The notes under the pieces: model-generated | What the model saw: the letters and a program-made list of their open reading frames with translations, nothing else | Databases searched by the model: none | Told to the model about the DNA's origin: nothing | Made by a program: the position numbers and the translations under genes | Source: Chryseobacterium salipaludis | GTDB taxonomy: Bacteria > Bacteroidota > Bacteroidia > Flavobacteriales > Weeksellaceae | NCBI RefSeq assembly: GCF_022968825.1 | Contig: NZ_JALHKS010000004.1 | Location: forward strand, 158,998 to 222,997 | Length of the DNA: 64,000 bases | Direction of reading: 5' to 3' | In this document: one piece after another, positions 16,668 through 25,904 of the stretch | Layout: the number at the start of each line of letters is the position of its first letter | Position numbering within the stretch: position 1 is the stretch's first letter

Positions 16668-18977
16668 ATGAATGCTCCACAAGCAATCACTGAAGTTATT
16701 CAGTTAAAAGATGGCCGAGAAATCACCATCGAAACAGGACGCCTGGCGAAACAAGCCAACGGTTCTGTGGTAGTTAAAATGGGCAACACGATGTTGCTCG
16801 CCACCGTAGTGGCCAACAAAGAAGCTAATCCAGGGGTAGACTTTCTGCCGCTGACGGTGGATTACCGCGAGAAATTCTACGCAACGGGGAAAATCCCCGG
16901 AAACTTTTTCCGCAGAGAAGCAAGACCTTCTGACGAGGAAATCCTGACCATGCGTCTGGTGGACCGCGTACTGCGTCCGCTGTTCCCGTCCGATTTCCAC
17001 GCGGAAGTCCAGGTAATGATATCCCTGATTTCCTATGATAAGGAGGTAATGCCGGAAGCGCTGGCGGGACTTGCCGCTTCTGCCGCCATCGCGATTACCG
17101 ATATTCCTTTCAACGGACCGATGTCTGAAGTACGCGTGGTACGTATCGACGGAGAACTGTCGGTTAACCCAAGCCTGGAAAACCTGGCCAAAGCCGACCT
17201 GGATATTATGGTAGGTGCCACCAAGGATTCCATCGTGATGGTAGAAGGTGAAATGGATGAGATTTCCGAACAGGAAATGATTGAAGCGATTAAATATGCA
17301 CACGAAGAAATCAAAGTGCAGATCGCCGCGCAGGAAAGACTGGCTGCCAAAGTAGGAAAATCCCTGCCAAAGCGCGAGTACTCCCACGAAGACCACAACG
17401 AAGACATCCGCAAGAAAGTTTGGGATGAAACTTTTGATAAAGTATATCAGGTAGCGAAAACGCCGGCCGGCAAAGAAGAGCGCCACGATAATTTCGCGGC
17501 CGTACTGGAGGAATTCCTGTCCCAGTACAGCGAGGAAGAACTGGAAACAGTGAAACCTTTTGCCAAAGTATATTTCCATGACGTGGAAAAAGAGGCTATG
17601 CGCCAGATGATCCTGAACGAGCGCGTGCGTCTGGACGGCCGTACACCGGAAACCATCCGCCCAATCTGGTCCGAAGTTGATTACCTGCCGGGAGCGCACG
17701 GTTCTGCCATCTTTACCCGTGGCGAAACCCAATCGCTGACCGCAGTTACCTTAGGTTCCATTAAAGATGCGAACCTGGTAGATTCGGTGGCAGCACATTA
17801 CGACCAAAAATTCTTCCTGCACTATAACTTTCCGCCGTTCTCCACCGGGGAAGCCCGCCCATTGCGCGGTACCAGCCGTCGTGAGGTAGGACACGGAAAC
17901 CTGGCGCAGCGTGCGCTGGCGCGTATGATTCCGGCAGAAAACCCATATACGATCCGTATTGTATCAGATATTCTGGAATCGAACGGTTCATCGTCTATGG
18001 CAACCGTTTGTGCCGGCACCATGGCGCTGATGGATGCGGGTGTACAGATCGCCAAGCCGGTTTCCGGTATTGCGATGGGTCTGATTACCGATCCGGAAAG
18101 CGGAAAGTTCACGGTACTGTCGGACATCTTAGGTGATGAAGACCACCTGGGTGATATGGACTTTAAAGTAACCGGAACCAAAGACGGTATCACCGCCTGC
18201 CAGATGGATATTAAAATCCAGGGGCTTTCCATGGACATTATGGAAACTGCCTTGAAACAAGCGCGCGAAGGCCGCCTGCATATTCTGGGTGAGATTTTGA
18301 AAACCATCGACGCACCACGCGAAGATGTGAAAGCACACGCACCGAAAATGGAAATCCTGGAAATTCCGAAAGATTTCATCGGTGCTGTTATCGGGCCTGG
18401 CGGAAAAATTATTCAGCAGATGCAGAAGGATTTTGACACCGTGATTGCGATTGAAGAAATCGGCGAGATCGGACGCATCGAGATTGCCGGTACCGACCGT
18501 GAGAAAATCAACGCGACCATTGCAGCCATCAACGAGATTACCTTTGTACCGGTAGTTGGTGAAGTATATAACGGTAAAGTGGTAAAAGTAATGGACTTCG
18601 GTGCCTTCGTAGCGATTGCAAAAGGAACTGAAGGCCTGCTGCACATTTCCGAAATCGAATGGAAACGACTGGACAAAGTACCGTATGCAGAAGGTGATGA
18701 AGTAGAAGTGAAATTCATGGGGTATGATGATCGTAAGAAGATGAAATTGTCCCGTAAAGTTCTTTTGCCAAGACCACCACGTGAGGAGCGTCCGCAAGGA
18801 GACCGGCCGCAAAACGGCGACCGCCCGAACCGTGATCATCGCGGTCCACGCGACAACAATAACCGCGGCGAGCGCAGAGAGCATAACAACAACCGCACGA
18901 GAAACAACGGCGGCGCTCAGGAGCGTCCGGCAAACGGAGAAGGCTCTAAAGAAGAGGGAAACACTCCAACGGAATAA
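16668..18977 (+). CDS. pnp: Polyribonucleotide nucleotidyltransferase (PNPase)
   Basis: A 769-residue phosphorolytic 3'-5' exoribonuclease that also makes 3' tails. In order it has two RNase PH domains (first about 1-220, second about 310-550, with RRREV-like [16 protein letters not shown]), a KH domain with [14 protein letters not shown], an S1 domain with [20 protein letters not shown], and a disordered tail from about residue 700 rich in Arg, Asn, Asp and Gly. The tail is longer than in enterobacteria and may be where RNA or partners bind. The gene is monocistronic with a clear terminator. Confidence 0.97.
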   Translation: MNAPQAITEVIQLKDGREITIETGRLAKQANGSVVVKMGNTMLLATVVANKEANPGVDFLPLTVDYREKFYATGKIPGNFFRREARPSDEEILTMRLVDRVLRPLFPSDFHAEVQVMISLISYDKEVMPEALAGLAASAAIAITDIPFNGPMSEVRVVRIDGELSVNPSLENLAKADLDIMVGATKDSIVMVEGEMDEISEQEMIEAIKYAHEEIKVQIAAQERLAAKVGKSLPKREYSHEDHNEDIRKKVWDETFDKVYQVAKTPAGKEERHDNFAAVLEEFLSQYSEEELETVKPFAKVYFHDVEKEAMRQMILNERVRLDGRTPETIRPIWSEVDYLPGAHGSAIFTRGETQSLTAVTLGSIKDANLVDSVAAHYDQKFFLHYNFPPFSTGEARPLRGTSRREVGHGNLAQRALARMIPAENPYTIRIVSDILESNGSSSMATVCAGTMALMDAGVQIAKPVSGIAMGLITDPESGKFTVLSDILGDEDHLGDMDFKVTGTKDGITACQMDIKIQGLSMDIMETALKQAREGRLHILGEILKTIDAPREDVKAHAPKMEILEIPKDFIGAVIGPGGKIIQQMQKDFDTVIAIEEIGEIGRIEIAGTDREKINATIAAINEITFVPVVGEVYNGKVVKVMDFGAFVAIAKGTEGLLHISEIEWKRLDKVPYAEGDEVEVKFMGYDDRKKMKLSRKVLLPRPPREERPQGDRPQNGDRPNRDHRGPRDNNNRGERREHNNNRTRNNGGAQERPANGEGSKEEGNTPTE

Positions 18978-18996
18978 TATTTCCTTTTATATAACT

Positions 18997-19027
18997 AAAA
19001 CCTGCAGCGTATGTTGCAGGTTTTTTT
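18997..19027 (+). terminator. Terminator of pnp
   Basis: CCTGCA and TGCAGG pair, extended by A:T pairs, followed by seven T. Confidence 0.85.
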
Positions 19028-19068
19028 GTGGCGTGTAAATTGCTGATTCAGGCCTAAAATAAAAAGTT

Positions 19069-19185
19069 ATGAAACGAATGTTATTACGAAAACTGATGGT
19101 CTGGGTAGCGCCCTTAGTGCTGGGCTATATTGCAAAGAAAATCGATGGCCGCATCAACCGGCCGAAGGTAAAGGCAGGGAACTAA
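19069..19185 (+). CDS. Small basic membrane-type protein, 38 residues
   Basis: An open frame ATG at 19069 to TAA at 19185. It begins MKRMLLRKLMVWVAPLVLGY and ends with a basic, polar tail (KKIDGRINRP...). One hydrophobic helix is followed by Lys/Arg, as in small single-span proteins. It lies between the pnp terminator and its own terminator (19214-19244), and a purine-rich stretch precedes the ATG. I do not recognise a named family. Its own terminator makes it more likely to be real. Confidence 0.5.
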   Translation: MKRMLLRKLMVWVAPLVLGYIAKKIDGRINRPKVKAGN

Positions 19186-19213
19186 ACTGTTCTTTTAACA
19201 GAAATAAATTATG

Positions 19214-19244
19214 AATCGCCCGGGTGAAACTCGGGCGATTTTTA
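19214..19244 (+). terminator. Terminator after the 38-residue ORF
   Basis: AATCGCCCG and CGGGCGATT form a nine-base stem followed by TTTTA. Confidence 0.8.
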
Positions 19245-19363
19245 CTATTGTCTGAACATTAGCGGCAAAGCGGGCCCGTCAGAACTTGCGCGGAAAAAAG
19301 GCTGAATTTTCAAAACATTATTTTTCTTGTGCTTCGACCTTAGTATGTCTATAAGACTTTATT

Positions 19364-19467
19364 TCTTTGTCCTTTTGCCTTGATGCAAACGCACCAAAAA
19401 ATGACTCTCCGATTTTAATATTTTTACAGGAATATCTGCGATTTCAAGACTGGATCTTTTTACTAAA
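19364..19467. repeat. Composite intergenic repeat, part A, copy 1
   Basis: Contains CCTTTTGCCTTGATGCAAAC and then GGAATATCTGCGATTTCAAG; nearly identical to 20158-20258. A shorter relative is at 47600-47660. Confidence 0.85.
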
Positions 19468-19502
19468 AAATAAAACTTTCTTTAAGAGGTTGACTCGCTT
19501 GG

Positions 19503-19627
19503 GTCGTCGAACCACTTCGTTAGGTTTCCCCGTAACTGACTCTCTTCGTTCGCCGAACCAATTCATTAGGTTTCGGGCGGAAATAAGGATGAGTCTTCGA
19601 TGTTAAGTTGTTGCCGCCACTCGAACA
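19503..19627. repeat. Composite intergenic repeat, part B, copy 1
   Basis: Includes two short sub-repeats of the form CGTCGAACCACTTCGTTNGG and the block GTCTTCGATG...TTGCCGCCACTCGAACAG. Matches 20290-20414 and, in shorter form, 47688-47744. Confidence 0.85.
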
Positions 19628-19767
19628 GCGGGAATTTTTAGGTTGTGCCAGTGGACGGTCGGTTAAAAAAGAAATTTTAATTTTTGCTTCCATACTTTTA
19701 TATTTTTAATGGAGTCGGCGAACCTCTAACGCAAAATGCTCCTGGGTCATTAAGGTGAATTGTTGTT

Positions 19768-19924
19768 CATGGTTTTGTGTTGGTTTATTATCTTGTTATT
19801 CTATTAAATGTGTGCTTATTGTCCGAGTTTGTAAACTCTGGGAGAAAGGGCTTTTTTCCTATTAACTTCTTTTGGCTTGAACCAAAAGAAGCAAAAATTC
19901 AAGACTGGATCTTTTTACTAAAAA
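19768..19924. repeat. Diverged copy of the tlpA 5'-flank repeat
   Basis: Resembles 47517-47650: a TTCATGGTTTTGTGTTGG start, then GGGAGAAAGGGCTTTTTT, then a hairpin-like CTTTTGGCTTGAACCAAAAG followed by AGCAAAAATTCAAGACTGG. Confidence 0.6.
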
Positions 19925-20157
19925 TGTCTGTTTCTTTTTAAGAAAATCTCCAAACTTGCGCGGAGGGAAGACGGGATCTCCTAAACCTGATTTTTTCCCG
20001 CGCTTCGGACACTGGAGATTTTTAATACGTTATAGAAGGCCAGTGTACGATTAAAGAAACAGTCATTTTCTTCACGTAAAAAGCTCCTAGGTCGTTATTG
20101 TGGCGGATGGTCTGTGCAGATCTGTGGGATCTGTGTGCGGGATAGGTAATTTACTAT

Positions 20158-20258
20158 ATGTTCTTTTGCCTTGATGCAAACGGACCAAAAAATGACTCTA
20201 CGATTTTAATATTTTTACAGGAATATCTGCGATTTCAAGGACTGGAAACTCGGCTGAA
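20158..20258. repeat. Composite intergenic repeat, part A, copy 2
   Basis: Almost identical to 19364-19467 over about 90 bases; ends with AAGGACTGGAAACTCGGCTG, as the copy at 47.6 kb does. Confidence 0.85.
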
Positions 20259-20289
20259 ATTTTAAAACGTATCATAAAATTCAACAATT

Positions 20290-20414
20290 GACTCTCTTCG
20301 TTCGTCGAACCACTTCGTTTGGTTTGACTCCCGTTGGTCGTCGAACCACTTCGTTAGTTTCGGGCGAGAATAAGGATGAGTCTTCGATGTTAAGTTGTTG
20401 CCGCCACTCGAACA
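20290..20414. repeat. Composite intergenic repeat, part B, copy 2
   Basis: Second copy of the block at 19503-19627, with the same sub-repeats and the same CCGCCACTCGAACAG end. Confidence 0.85.
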
Positions 20415-20985
20415 GATGAATTTTAAACGGATATTTACTTAAAATTCTTAATCGCCTCCGTTTCCTGTGTTCTGAGCCGGAAGGAACTTCTGCTTTCAAC
20501 TGAGCAGGACCAGGCCATACTGCAGTTTTTGCCTGCCGCGCGTCGCTTAAATGATTTCATTGAAACAGATACATTTACCGGCTTGATGGCCACTTATTAC
20601 AGGTAAAGCGCAGTTTGCCGAACCCCTGTCAGCACTTCAAGCACTAACAGAATGCAAAACCATATGGTCTAACGCCCGCAATCCAATGGCTGACCTAAAA
20701 AGATCTTTACTTAAGCATAGAAGACCTGGGACAATACTTAGCCGATGTTAATTTATTTTTCACAACAGCGAAAGGTTCTAGCAGAATCGTTTTGAAGACG
20801 AAGTTAACATTGAGACGCCAGGTACAGCTGACGCCTTTTGCGTACCATTCGGTATCGTTCGTACACTAGAAGGCAAAGCGACGATAAGAATTTAGTGAAA
20901 ACGCTGACTGGGAAATACCATGTATCAGCCTACCCTGCTACAGTAAGGCACACTTCCCTATCGCCACAGGCGCATCAGCACTACT

Positions 20986-21924
20986 TTATAAAACCGGTAC
21001 CTTCGCCTCCTCAAACTCCCGCAGCAGCTGCTGAAACACCTGCTCCACCGGCAGCACCTCTTCGATGAGTGCGGAAACCTGGCCGATTTCCAGTTCGCCT
21101 TCTTCCAAGTCGCCCTCAAACATGCCGCGCTTGGAGCGTGCACGCCCCAACGTTTCTTTTAAGGCTTCCACGTTCCGCCCGGTATCGTACAATTTTTCAA
21201 GATCCTGATAAAACTTGTTTTTCACCATCCGCACCGGGGCCAGTTCTTTCAGCGTCAGATGGGTATCGCCTTCGCTGAGCGAGACAATTTTTTGTTTCCA
21301 GATATCATGCGCGCTTGCTTCCGCAGTGGCAGCGAAGCGGGAGCCAATCTGCACACCATCGGCGCCCAGGACCATGGCTGCTTTCATCTGCGAGCCCAAC
21401 GCGATGCCGCCCGCGGCAATCAATGGTTTGGAGATATGGCGTCGCACATTGGGAATCAGGCACAGCGTGGTGGTTTCATCGCGGCCGTTATGGCCACCCG
21501 CTTCAAACCCCTCGGCCACAATTGCATCTACGCCGGCGGCTTCACATTTCAGGGCAAACTTAGTGGAGGAAACCACATGGGCGACTTTCAGCCCTTCCTT
21601 TTGCAAAGTTTCAGTATAGGTTTTCGGATTGCCGGCCGAAGTGAAAACAATTTTCACTCCCTCCTCCAGAATAATATTGATCACCTCATCTATGTTGGGA
21701 TACAGCATTGGGACATTTACACCGAACGGTTTAGCGGTCACCGCTTTACATTTTTGAATATTTTCGCGAAGAACATCGGGATACATGCTGCCGGCGCCAA
21801 TCAGGCCCAGACCGCCGCAATTGGAAACTGCCGAAGCGAGGCGCCAGCCGGAATGCCAGATCATTCCACCCTGGATAATGGGATATTGTATATTAAATAA
21901 ATCGGTGATACGGTTGTTTGTCAT
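20986..21924 (-). CDS. Nitronate monooxygenase family FMN enzyme
   Basis: A 312-residue FMN-dependent TIM-barrel protein of the nitronate monooxygenase/2-nitropropane dioxygenase family. Visible motifs are PIIQGGMIWHSGWRLASAVS at the N-terminus, AEGFEAGGHNGRDE (flavin and His region), PLIAAGGI and ADGVQIGSRFAATAEA (phosphate-binding). It would oxidise alkyl nitronates or a related substrate. The family also includes FabK-type enoyl reductases, but the length and motifs fit the monooxygenase branch better. It stands alone, with a repeat-rich region downstream. Confidence 0.88.
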   Translation of the reverse strand: MTNNRITDLFNIQYPIIQGGMIWHSGWRLASAVSNCGGLGLIGAGSMYPDVLRENIQKCKAVTAKPFGVNVPMLYPNIDEVINIILEEGVKIVFTSAGNPKTYTETLQKEGLKVAHVVSSTKFALKCEAAGVDAIVAEGFEAGGHNGRDETTTLCLIPNVRRHISKPLIAAGGIALGSQMKAAMVLGADGVQIGSRFAATAEASAHDIWKQKIVSLSEGDTHLTLKELAPVRMVKNKFYQDLEKLYDTGRNVEALKETLGRARSKRGMFEGDLEEGELEIGQVSALIEEVLPVEQVFQQLLREFEEAKVPVL

Positions 21925-21999
21925 GATCCTTTAAAATTTAGCTGTTTAAAAAAGTCAGCTGTAAATTTAATTAAAGTAAATGAACCTATTTGCGGTCTT

Positions 22000-22446
22000 C
22001 TATTCCAGTACGTCGAGATAGAACAGACCAAAATGCAGTGTGATGCCGAAGATTCCCTTACGGCTGTTTATTTTCTCACCATTACCGAAATCTACCGTTG
22101 TATCCGGAATTGTTTTGCATATAAAGAAATGTCCGGCACTGAGGCATTTTATTTCATGCTGCAGAAAACGCTGTGTCCAGCCAAACTCTTCATACTCATC
22201 TGCGCCCTCGTCTGGTTCATATTTAAATGGCTGCAGGCTGACCGGCTCCTCATCTGGGTCCGAAACGGAAATCGCCTCAAAACCGCCATCCGTACGGTAT
22301 CTGATGACCAGCGTATCCATAGTCTGCAATTTTTTATTTTCATCAAAAGCCTTTAGGGCATAGGTTCCTTCCCAGGTATTGATTTTCTGACCAAAAGCTG
22401 GAAGACTGAGAAGGAGGAAGAAATACAAAAAGATACGTATTTTCAT
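22000..22446 (-). CDS. Hypothetical secreted protein
   Basis: A 148-residue protein with an N-terminal signal peptide ending near AFGQ. The mature part is beta-rich, with TWEGTYALKAFDENKKLQTMDTL, and contains acidic patches (PDEGADEYEE). I recognise no family. It lies 10 bases after the thioredoxin-like gene in the same orientation, so the two probably share a transcript. It may be an envelope protein used with it. Confidence 0.6.
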   Translation of the reverse strand: MKIRIFLYFFLLLSLPAFGQKINTWEGTYALKAFDENKKLQTMDTLVIRYRTDGGFEAISVSDPDEEPVSLQPFKYEPDEGADEYEEFGWTQRFLQHEIKCLSAGHFFICKTIPDTTVDFGNGEKINSRKGIFGITLHFGLFYLDVLE

Positions 22447-22455
22447 GCTATAGCT

Positions 22456-23460
22456 TTAAAGTGAATTCTCAAGCAAGTCGCTGATTTTCTCCGGGAGTTC
22501 GCTTATTTCCACATCGCGCGCAACAATGATCCCATGGCGGTCGATTAATATATTGGTCGGAAAAGCATGAACGTTGTACATCAGCGCCGCCGGTTCCCGG
22601 GTTCCTTTAAAACTGCTGACATTCTGCCAGGGAATTTTATATTGCTGCACCATCTTTTCTACCGTCGGTTTCCTGTAATCCACCACGATACCCAGGATAT
22701 CGAAGCCCTGCCCGTGAAACTGCTGATGTACTTTCACCAATGGCGGAAATGTTTCCAAACAGGATTCGCACCAGCTGCCCCAAAAATCCAGCAATAATAC
22801 CTTGCCGTTGTAATCAGAGACACGGACAGGCGAACCTTGAAGGTTATTTGCCTGAAAATCGATATACCGGTCACCGATCTTAGCCTCACCTGTATATCTG
22901 ATAAAATCAGCCACCTGTTGTCCGTAGTAACTCTTTTGAACCTCAGGAGCCAGCAGTTTGTAATATATCTCGGCCTGGGCAGGCGTAAGCAGCTGTCCTG
23001 TTAAGCCTTTCAGCTGAAATGCACTCAGAACCGAGCCGGGATTCTTGGTAATAAACCGGGTGCGCTGCTGAACCTCATCTGTGCTGTTTTCCAGCTGCGC
23101 CTGCAACTGGCGGTTCATGGCATCGGTGGCAGAGCCGGTAACCATGATTTGGTTAAAGTGGCCGATGTTCAGCCGGAGCTGTATAGGTTTGTCTTCTGCC
23201 CAGAACGTGGCACGATTGCGCAAATCTTGGGTATGGACAGCCAAATGAACGGGATTCATTGCCATCGGACCGGAAAATGAAAAAACCCCTCCCCGTACCT
23301 GCGCGGAATCGATCCGCTGAAACTGGCCGGTGGTAACGTCGCTCAAAAGGAGCCAGCTGCCGTCGGACATGCCGTTGACAGTTCCCGAGATTTGATACCG
23401 CTGCGCGCTCAGTAGTAGCAGGCAACAAAAAAAGGCAAGAGAAGAAAGTGTTGATTTCAT
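22456..23460 (-). CDS. TlpA-like thioredoxin with DUF4369-type N-terminus
   Basis: A 334-residue exported protein with a signal peptide ending near LSAQ. The first half is the beta-rich DUF4369-type domain common in Bacteroidota redox proteins (GTVNGMSDGSWLLLSDVTTG). The second half, from about residue 195, is a thioredoxin fold of the TlpA/ResA type with active site WCESC in FWGSWCESCLETFPPLVKVH and a cis-Pro region HAFPTNILID. It acts as a thiol-disulfide oxidoreductase in the periplasm. It is the first gene of a two-gene unit with the small secreted protein. Confidence 0.9.
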   Translation of the reverse strand: MKSTLSSLAFFCCLLLLSAQRYQISGTVNGMSDGSWLLLSDVTTGQFQRIDSAQVRGGVFSFSGPMAMNPVHLAVHTQDLRNRATFWAEDKPIQLRLNIGHFNQIMVTGSATDAMNRQLQAQLENSTDEVQQRTRFITKNPGSVLSAFQLKGLTGQLLTPAQAEIYYKLLAPEVQKSYYGQQVADFIRYTGEAKIGDRYIDFQANNLQGSPVRVSDYNGKVLLLDFWGSWCESCLETFPPLVKVHQQFHGQGFDILGIVVDYRKPTVEKMVQQYKIPWQNVSSFKGTREPAALMYNVHAFPTNILIDRHGIIVARDVEISELPEKISDLLENSL

Positions 23461-23509
23461 TCGGTACTGTTTTTACGAAGCTACGCTTTTTCCGGCTCTA
23501 AACACGATC

Positions 23510-24046
23510 TCATTCTGAAGAAGTTTTGCCCCAGGTCTGCACAGTGCTTAACGTTTCCGGCTTTTCGTTGTCGTCGGAGGAAAGAACGGTCAGGCTCCCA
23601 TCGGTTTCCAGAATGACGGCGGTGGCATTGCTCAGGGCGCTGACACCGTTTTCCCGGAGAGCAGCATAAATCTCGTCCCGGTTCACGCGTTCTTTGAGCA
23701 TCGCGCGGTGCAGAAGTTCGCCATTGTACACCAAAAGGCTTGGCTGTCCTTTCACCAACTGAGATACCGTTTTGGATTTCACGGCCAGTTTGGTGATGAT
23801 ATACTGCAGCCCGATCAGGAGGATGAAGGCCAGCACGCCATCTGCCAGCGCCACATCTTTGGTTAAAAGCACACTCGCAAGCGTTGAACCTAAGGCTACC
23901 GTGACAATGAAATCAAAGGCGTTCATTTTGGAAAGCGTCCGCTTGCCGGAGATCCGCAGCAGAATAACGAGGGAAATATAGGCCAGGATGGTAATAATTA
24001 TAGTCCGCACGATGCTCTCCCAGCTGTCGAAAAATATTTTATCCAT
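23510..24046 (-). CDS. DUF421 (YetF-like) membrane protein
   Basis: A 178-residue protein with three N-terminal membrane segments and a C-terminal soluble domain. The family motif ISGKRTLSKMNAFDFIVTVALGS follows the first segment, and GQPSLLVYNGELLHRAMLKERV begins the soluble part. This is the DUF421/YetF architecture. The function is not firmly established; some members affect spore or envelope properties in Bacillus. Monocistronic here. Confidence 0.9.
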   Translation of the reverse strand: MDKIFFDSWESIVRTIIITILAYISLVILLRISGKRTLSKMNAFDFIVTVALGSTLASVLLTKDVALADGVLAFILLIGLQYIITKLAVKSKTVSQLVKGQPSLLVYNGELLHRAMLKERVNRDEIYAALRENGVSALSNATAVILETDGSLTVLSSDDNEKPETLSTVQTWGKTSSE

Positions 24047-24207
24047 ATCAATATTTTATGTTCGAAAAAGTTAGGAATTTTTAGAGGAACGCTGGCTTGT
24101 CGCTGAAAGATTTGGACGAAGGAGCAGCGGCCGCCCTTTTTTTAGAATAGCAGGGACTCGCCATGCATCGGCAAAAAGTAAGAAAGTTTTGCGTAGTAAT
24201 GGAAAGC

Positions 24208-24264
24208 GCAAAGTCGGGAGACTTTGCACAGCATTGGGTAGTGCGCGAAGTCAGGAGAATTTGC
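24208..24264. repeat. Paired REP-like hairpins
   Basis: A perfect eight-base stem GCAAAGTC/GACTTTGC with loop GGGA is followed 17 bases later by a degenerate copy GCGAAGTC...GAATTTGC. Both are followed by ACAGCA. Confidence 0.75.
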
Positions 24265-24343
24265 ACAGCAGCGACACTGTCAGCGCTCGCTATTTTTAAA
24301 TGTAAATACAGGCCGGCCACCCAGCCGCGATGGAAGCGGCATC

Positions 24344-24377
24344 CTTTTGTCGCGTCGCGCAAGCGCCGCGGCAAAAG
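24344..24377. repeat. GC-rich REP-like hairpin
   Basis: Arms CTTTTGTCGCG and CGCGGCAAAAG (one mismatch) enclose a GC-rich loop; the flanks GCGGCATC and GATACAGCGG look like part of a larger conserved element. Confidence 0.6.
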
Positions 24378-24432
24378 ATACAGCGGACAGCGCGACCAGA
24401 TTGTCAAACAAGCGTAACCGTCCTGCTGCCTG

Positions 24433-24462
24433 ATAAAAAAAATCTCCGCCGAAGCAGAGATT
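24433..24462 (-). terminator. Terminator of surA
   Basis: On the minus strand AATCTCTGC and GCGGAGATT pair (one mismatch) around TTCG and are followed by a long T run. Confidence 0.8.
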
Positions 24463-24467
24463 TAAAA

Positions 24468-25838
24468 TTAGTTAGCGGCGGTTTTGCGCCAGTCTGTTTT
24501 GAATGTACAGTTTTTGTAGCGGTCATTGATGGAGATAAACACATCGGGCAGTTTGTTCTTTACCCATTTTTCCACCATCTCGTTTTTCTTTTTATTCAGC
24601 GCCATCTGTTTGATCCGGTTGTAATCGGTGGCGATGTCGAGTTTGTGTGCATCAATGATATCATCCACTTTCACGATGGCTACCGTGGTGCGCTCATCCG
24701 GAGTGGACTCCTGGAAGACATCGGTCATATCGCCTTTGTTCAGACCGGCAATCTGATAGGAAATCGTCGCCGGCAGGTCCAGTCTTTCCAGGCGGTCAGA
24801 GCCGTCCCGGGCGGTTAAAGTCCCGGCGTTAAATTTGGTTTGCTTGTCATCGGAGAAACGGTACGCAGCTTCCTTGAAGGTCAGGTTGCCGTTGACAATC
24901 AGCGTACGGATGCTGTCGAGTTCCTTGCGGGCCGCAGCAATTTCATCTGCATTGGGTTCTGCTTTTAAGAGAATATGGCGCGCATCGTAATTTCTCCCGC
25001 TTTTTTTGACGAGCTGAATCAGGTGATACCCAAACTCAGATTCGACCGGATCCGACATTTCGCCCTCCTGCAGGTTGAGGGCCGCCGCTTCAAACGGCTT
25101 CACCATTTTCCCGCGGCTGATGTTTTTATACAGTCCCCCATTCGAAGCCGAGCCTTTGTCATCGGAATAGATCCGTGCCTGGCTTTCAAACGATTCGCCT
25201 GCGAGAATATCGGCTTTGATCTTATTCAGCCGGGCTATGATTTCATCTTTATGGGCGTTGGTCAGTTTGGGATACATCACAATCTGGGAGAGTGTGACCT
25301 CATCCTTTACTTCCGGCAGCTGATATTGATAGGTATTGAAGAAATCGGTTACCTCGTCCGGCGTCACGTCGGCTTTTTCGGTAATCCGGCCGTACTTTGC
25401 CTGTCCGTAATAATTATCGGAGTCAATTTTCTCGATGGCATTTTTCATTTCATAAGACGTACGGAAGTTGTACGTATTCAGCATGGTACGCTCATCAGGA
25501 AACTGAGACAGGATTTCATTATACTTCAGCGAAGCATTTTCCTTGATCGCCGCCGAACGGTTATCAATCAGCGTATCACGCTTTGCTTCATAAATTAAAA
25601 GCTTATTGTTTACGATGCTTTCCACAAAGCTACAGCGGTCCGACACCTGGTCGCCCTGCTGTTTTGCGAAAGTCGCCTGGTCCTCAATATCGGACTCCAG
25701 AATAATTTCATCTCCCACAACCACGGCAATCCCGTCCACCAGATCACCCGGTTTCAGGCTGGACTGCCCGTACACCGTCTGGCTGCAAAACAGGATCACG
25801 GCCCACAGCGCGGCAAAGAGTTTCATCTTTTTGTTCAT
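24468..25838 (-). CDS. surA: Peptidylprolyl isomerase SurA
   Basis: A 456-residue periplasmic chaperone and PPIase for outer-membrane proteins. It has a signal peptide ending near VYGQ, a SurA N-terminal domain (VDGIAVVVGDEIILESDIEDQ), then two parvulin domains: one around residues 170-275 (TLSQIVMYP to SEFGYHLIQLV) and one at about 280-385 with DARHILLKAEP. The first gene of a PPIase pair lies directly upstream (25905-27731). A TAATTTTG box at 25860-25867 gives it its own promoter. ATGs at 25838 and 25826 are both possible. Confidence 0.93.
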   Translation of the reverse strand: MNKKMKLFAALWAVILFCSQTVYGQSSLKPGDLVDGIAVVVGDEIILESDIEDQATFAKQQGDQVSDRCSFVESIVNNKLLIYEAKRDTLIDNRSAAIKENASLKYNEILSQFPDERTMLNTYNFRTSYEMKNAIEKIDSDNYYGQAKYGRITEKADVTPDEVTDFFNTYQYQLPEVKDEVTLSQIVMYPKLTNAHKDEIIARLNKIKADILAGESFESQARIYSDDKGSASNGGLYKNISRGKMVKPFEAAALNLQEGEMSDPVESEFGYHLIQLVKKSGRNYDARHILLKAEPNADEIAAARKELDSIRTLIVNGNLTFKEAAYRFSDDKQTKFNAGTLTARDGSDRLERLDLPATISYQIAGLNKGDMTDVFQESTPDERTTVAIVKVDDIIDAHKLDIATDYNRIKQMALNKKKNEMVEKWVKNKLPDVFISINDRYKNCTFKTDWRKTAAN

Positions 25839-25859
25839 ACTTGTTTTTTAAACGACATG

Positions 25860-25867
25860 CAAAATTA
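25860..25867 (-). promoter_or_regulatory. Bacteroidota -7 box for surA
   Basis: TAATTTTG on the minus strand, 22 bases upstream of the surA start, in the gap after the preceding PPIase gene. Confidence 0.45.
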
Positions 25868-25904
25868 TCATTCTAATCGACATCTGCTGCATGCTTTGTT
25901 ATAA

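Larger units (their letters stand above)
19245..20985. other. Repeat-rich non-coding region
   Basis: About 1.7 kb with no convincing gene. It contains two long near-identical copies of a composite repeat (19364-19627 and 20158-20414) plus a more diverged segment at 19768-19924. From 20420 to 20985 nothing is recognised, except that 20490-20606 reads open in one plus-strand frame and ends ...FTGLMATYYR before a stop; this might be a gene remnant. Confidence 0.6.
24047..24432. other. Non-coding region with palindromic repeats
   Basis: About 390 bases with two adjacent small hairpins (24208-24227, 24245-24264) and a third GC-rich one (24344-24377). I see no gene. Confidence 0.6.

Noticed and set aside
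16704..17732. Long open frame antisense to pnp
   Set aside because: The plus strand encodes a clear PNPase with all domains; the antisense frame is a by-product of its codon use and has no recognisable protein features.
20490..20606. Possible gene remnant ending FTGLMATYYR
   Set aside because: Only about 38 open codons, no start and no recognisable family; mentioned only as part of the non-coding region.
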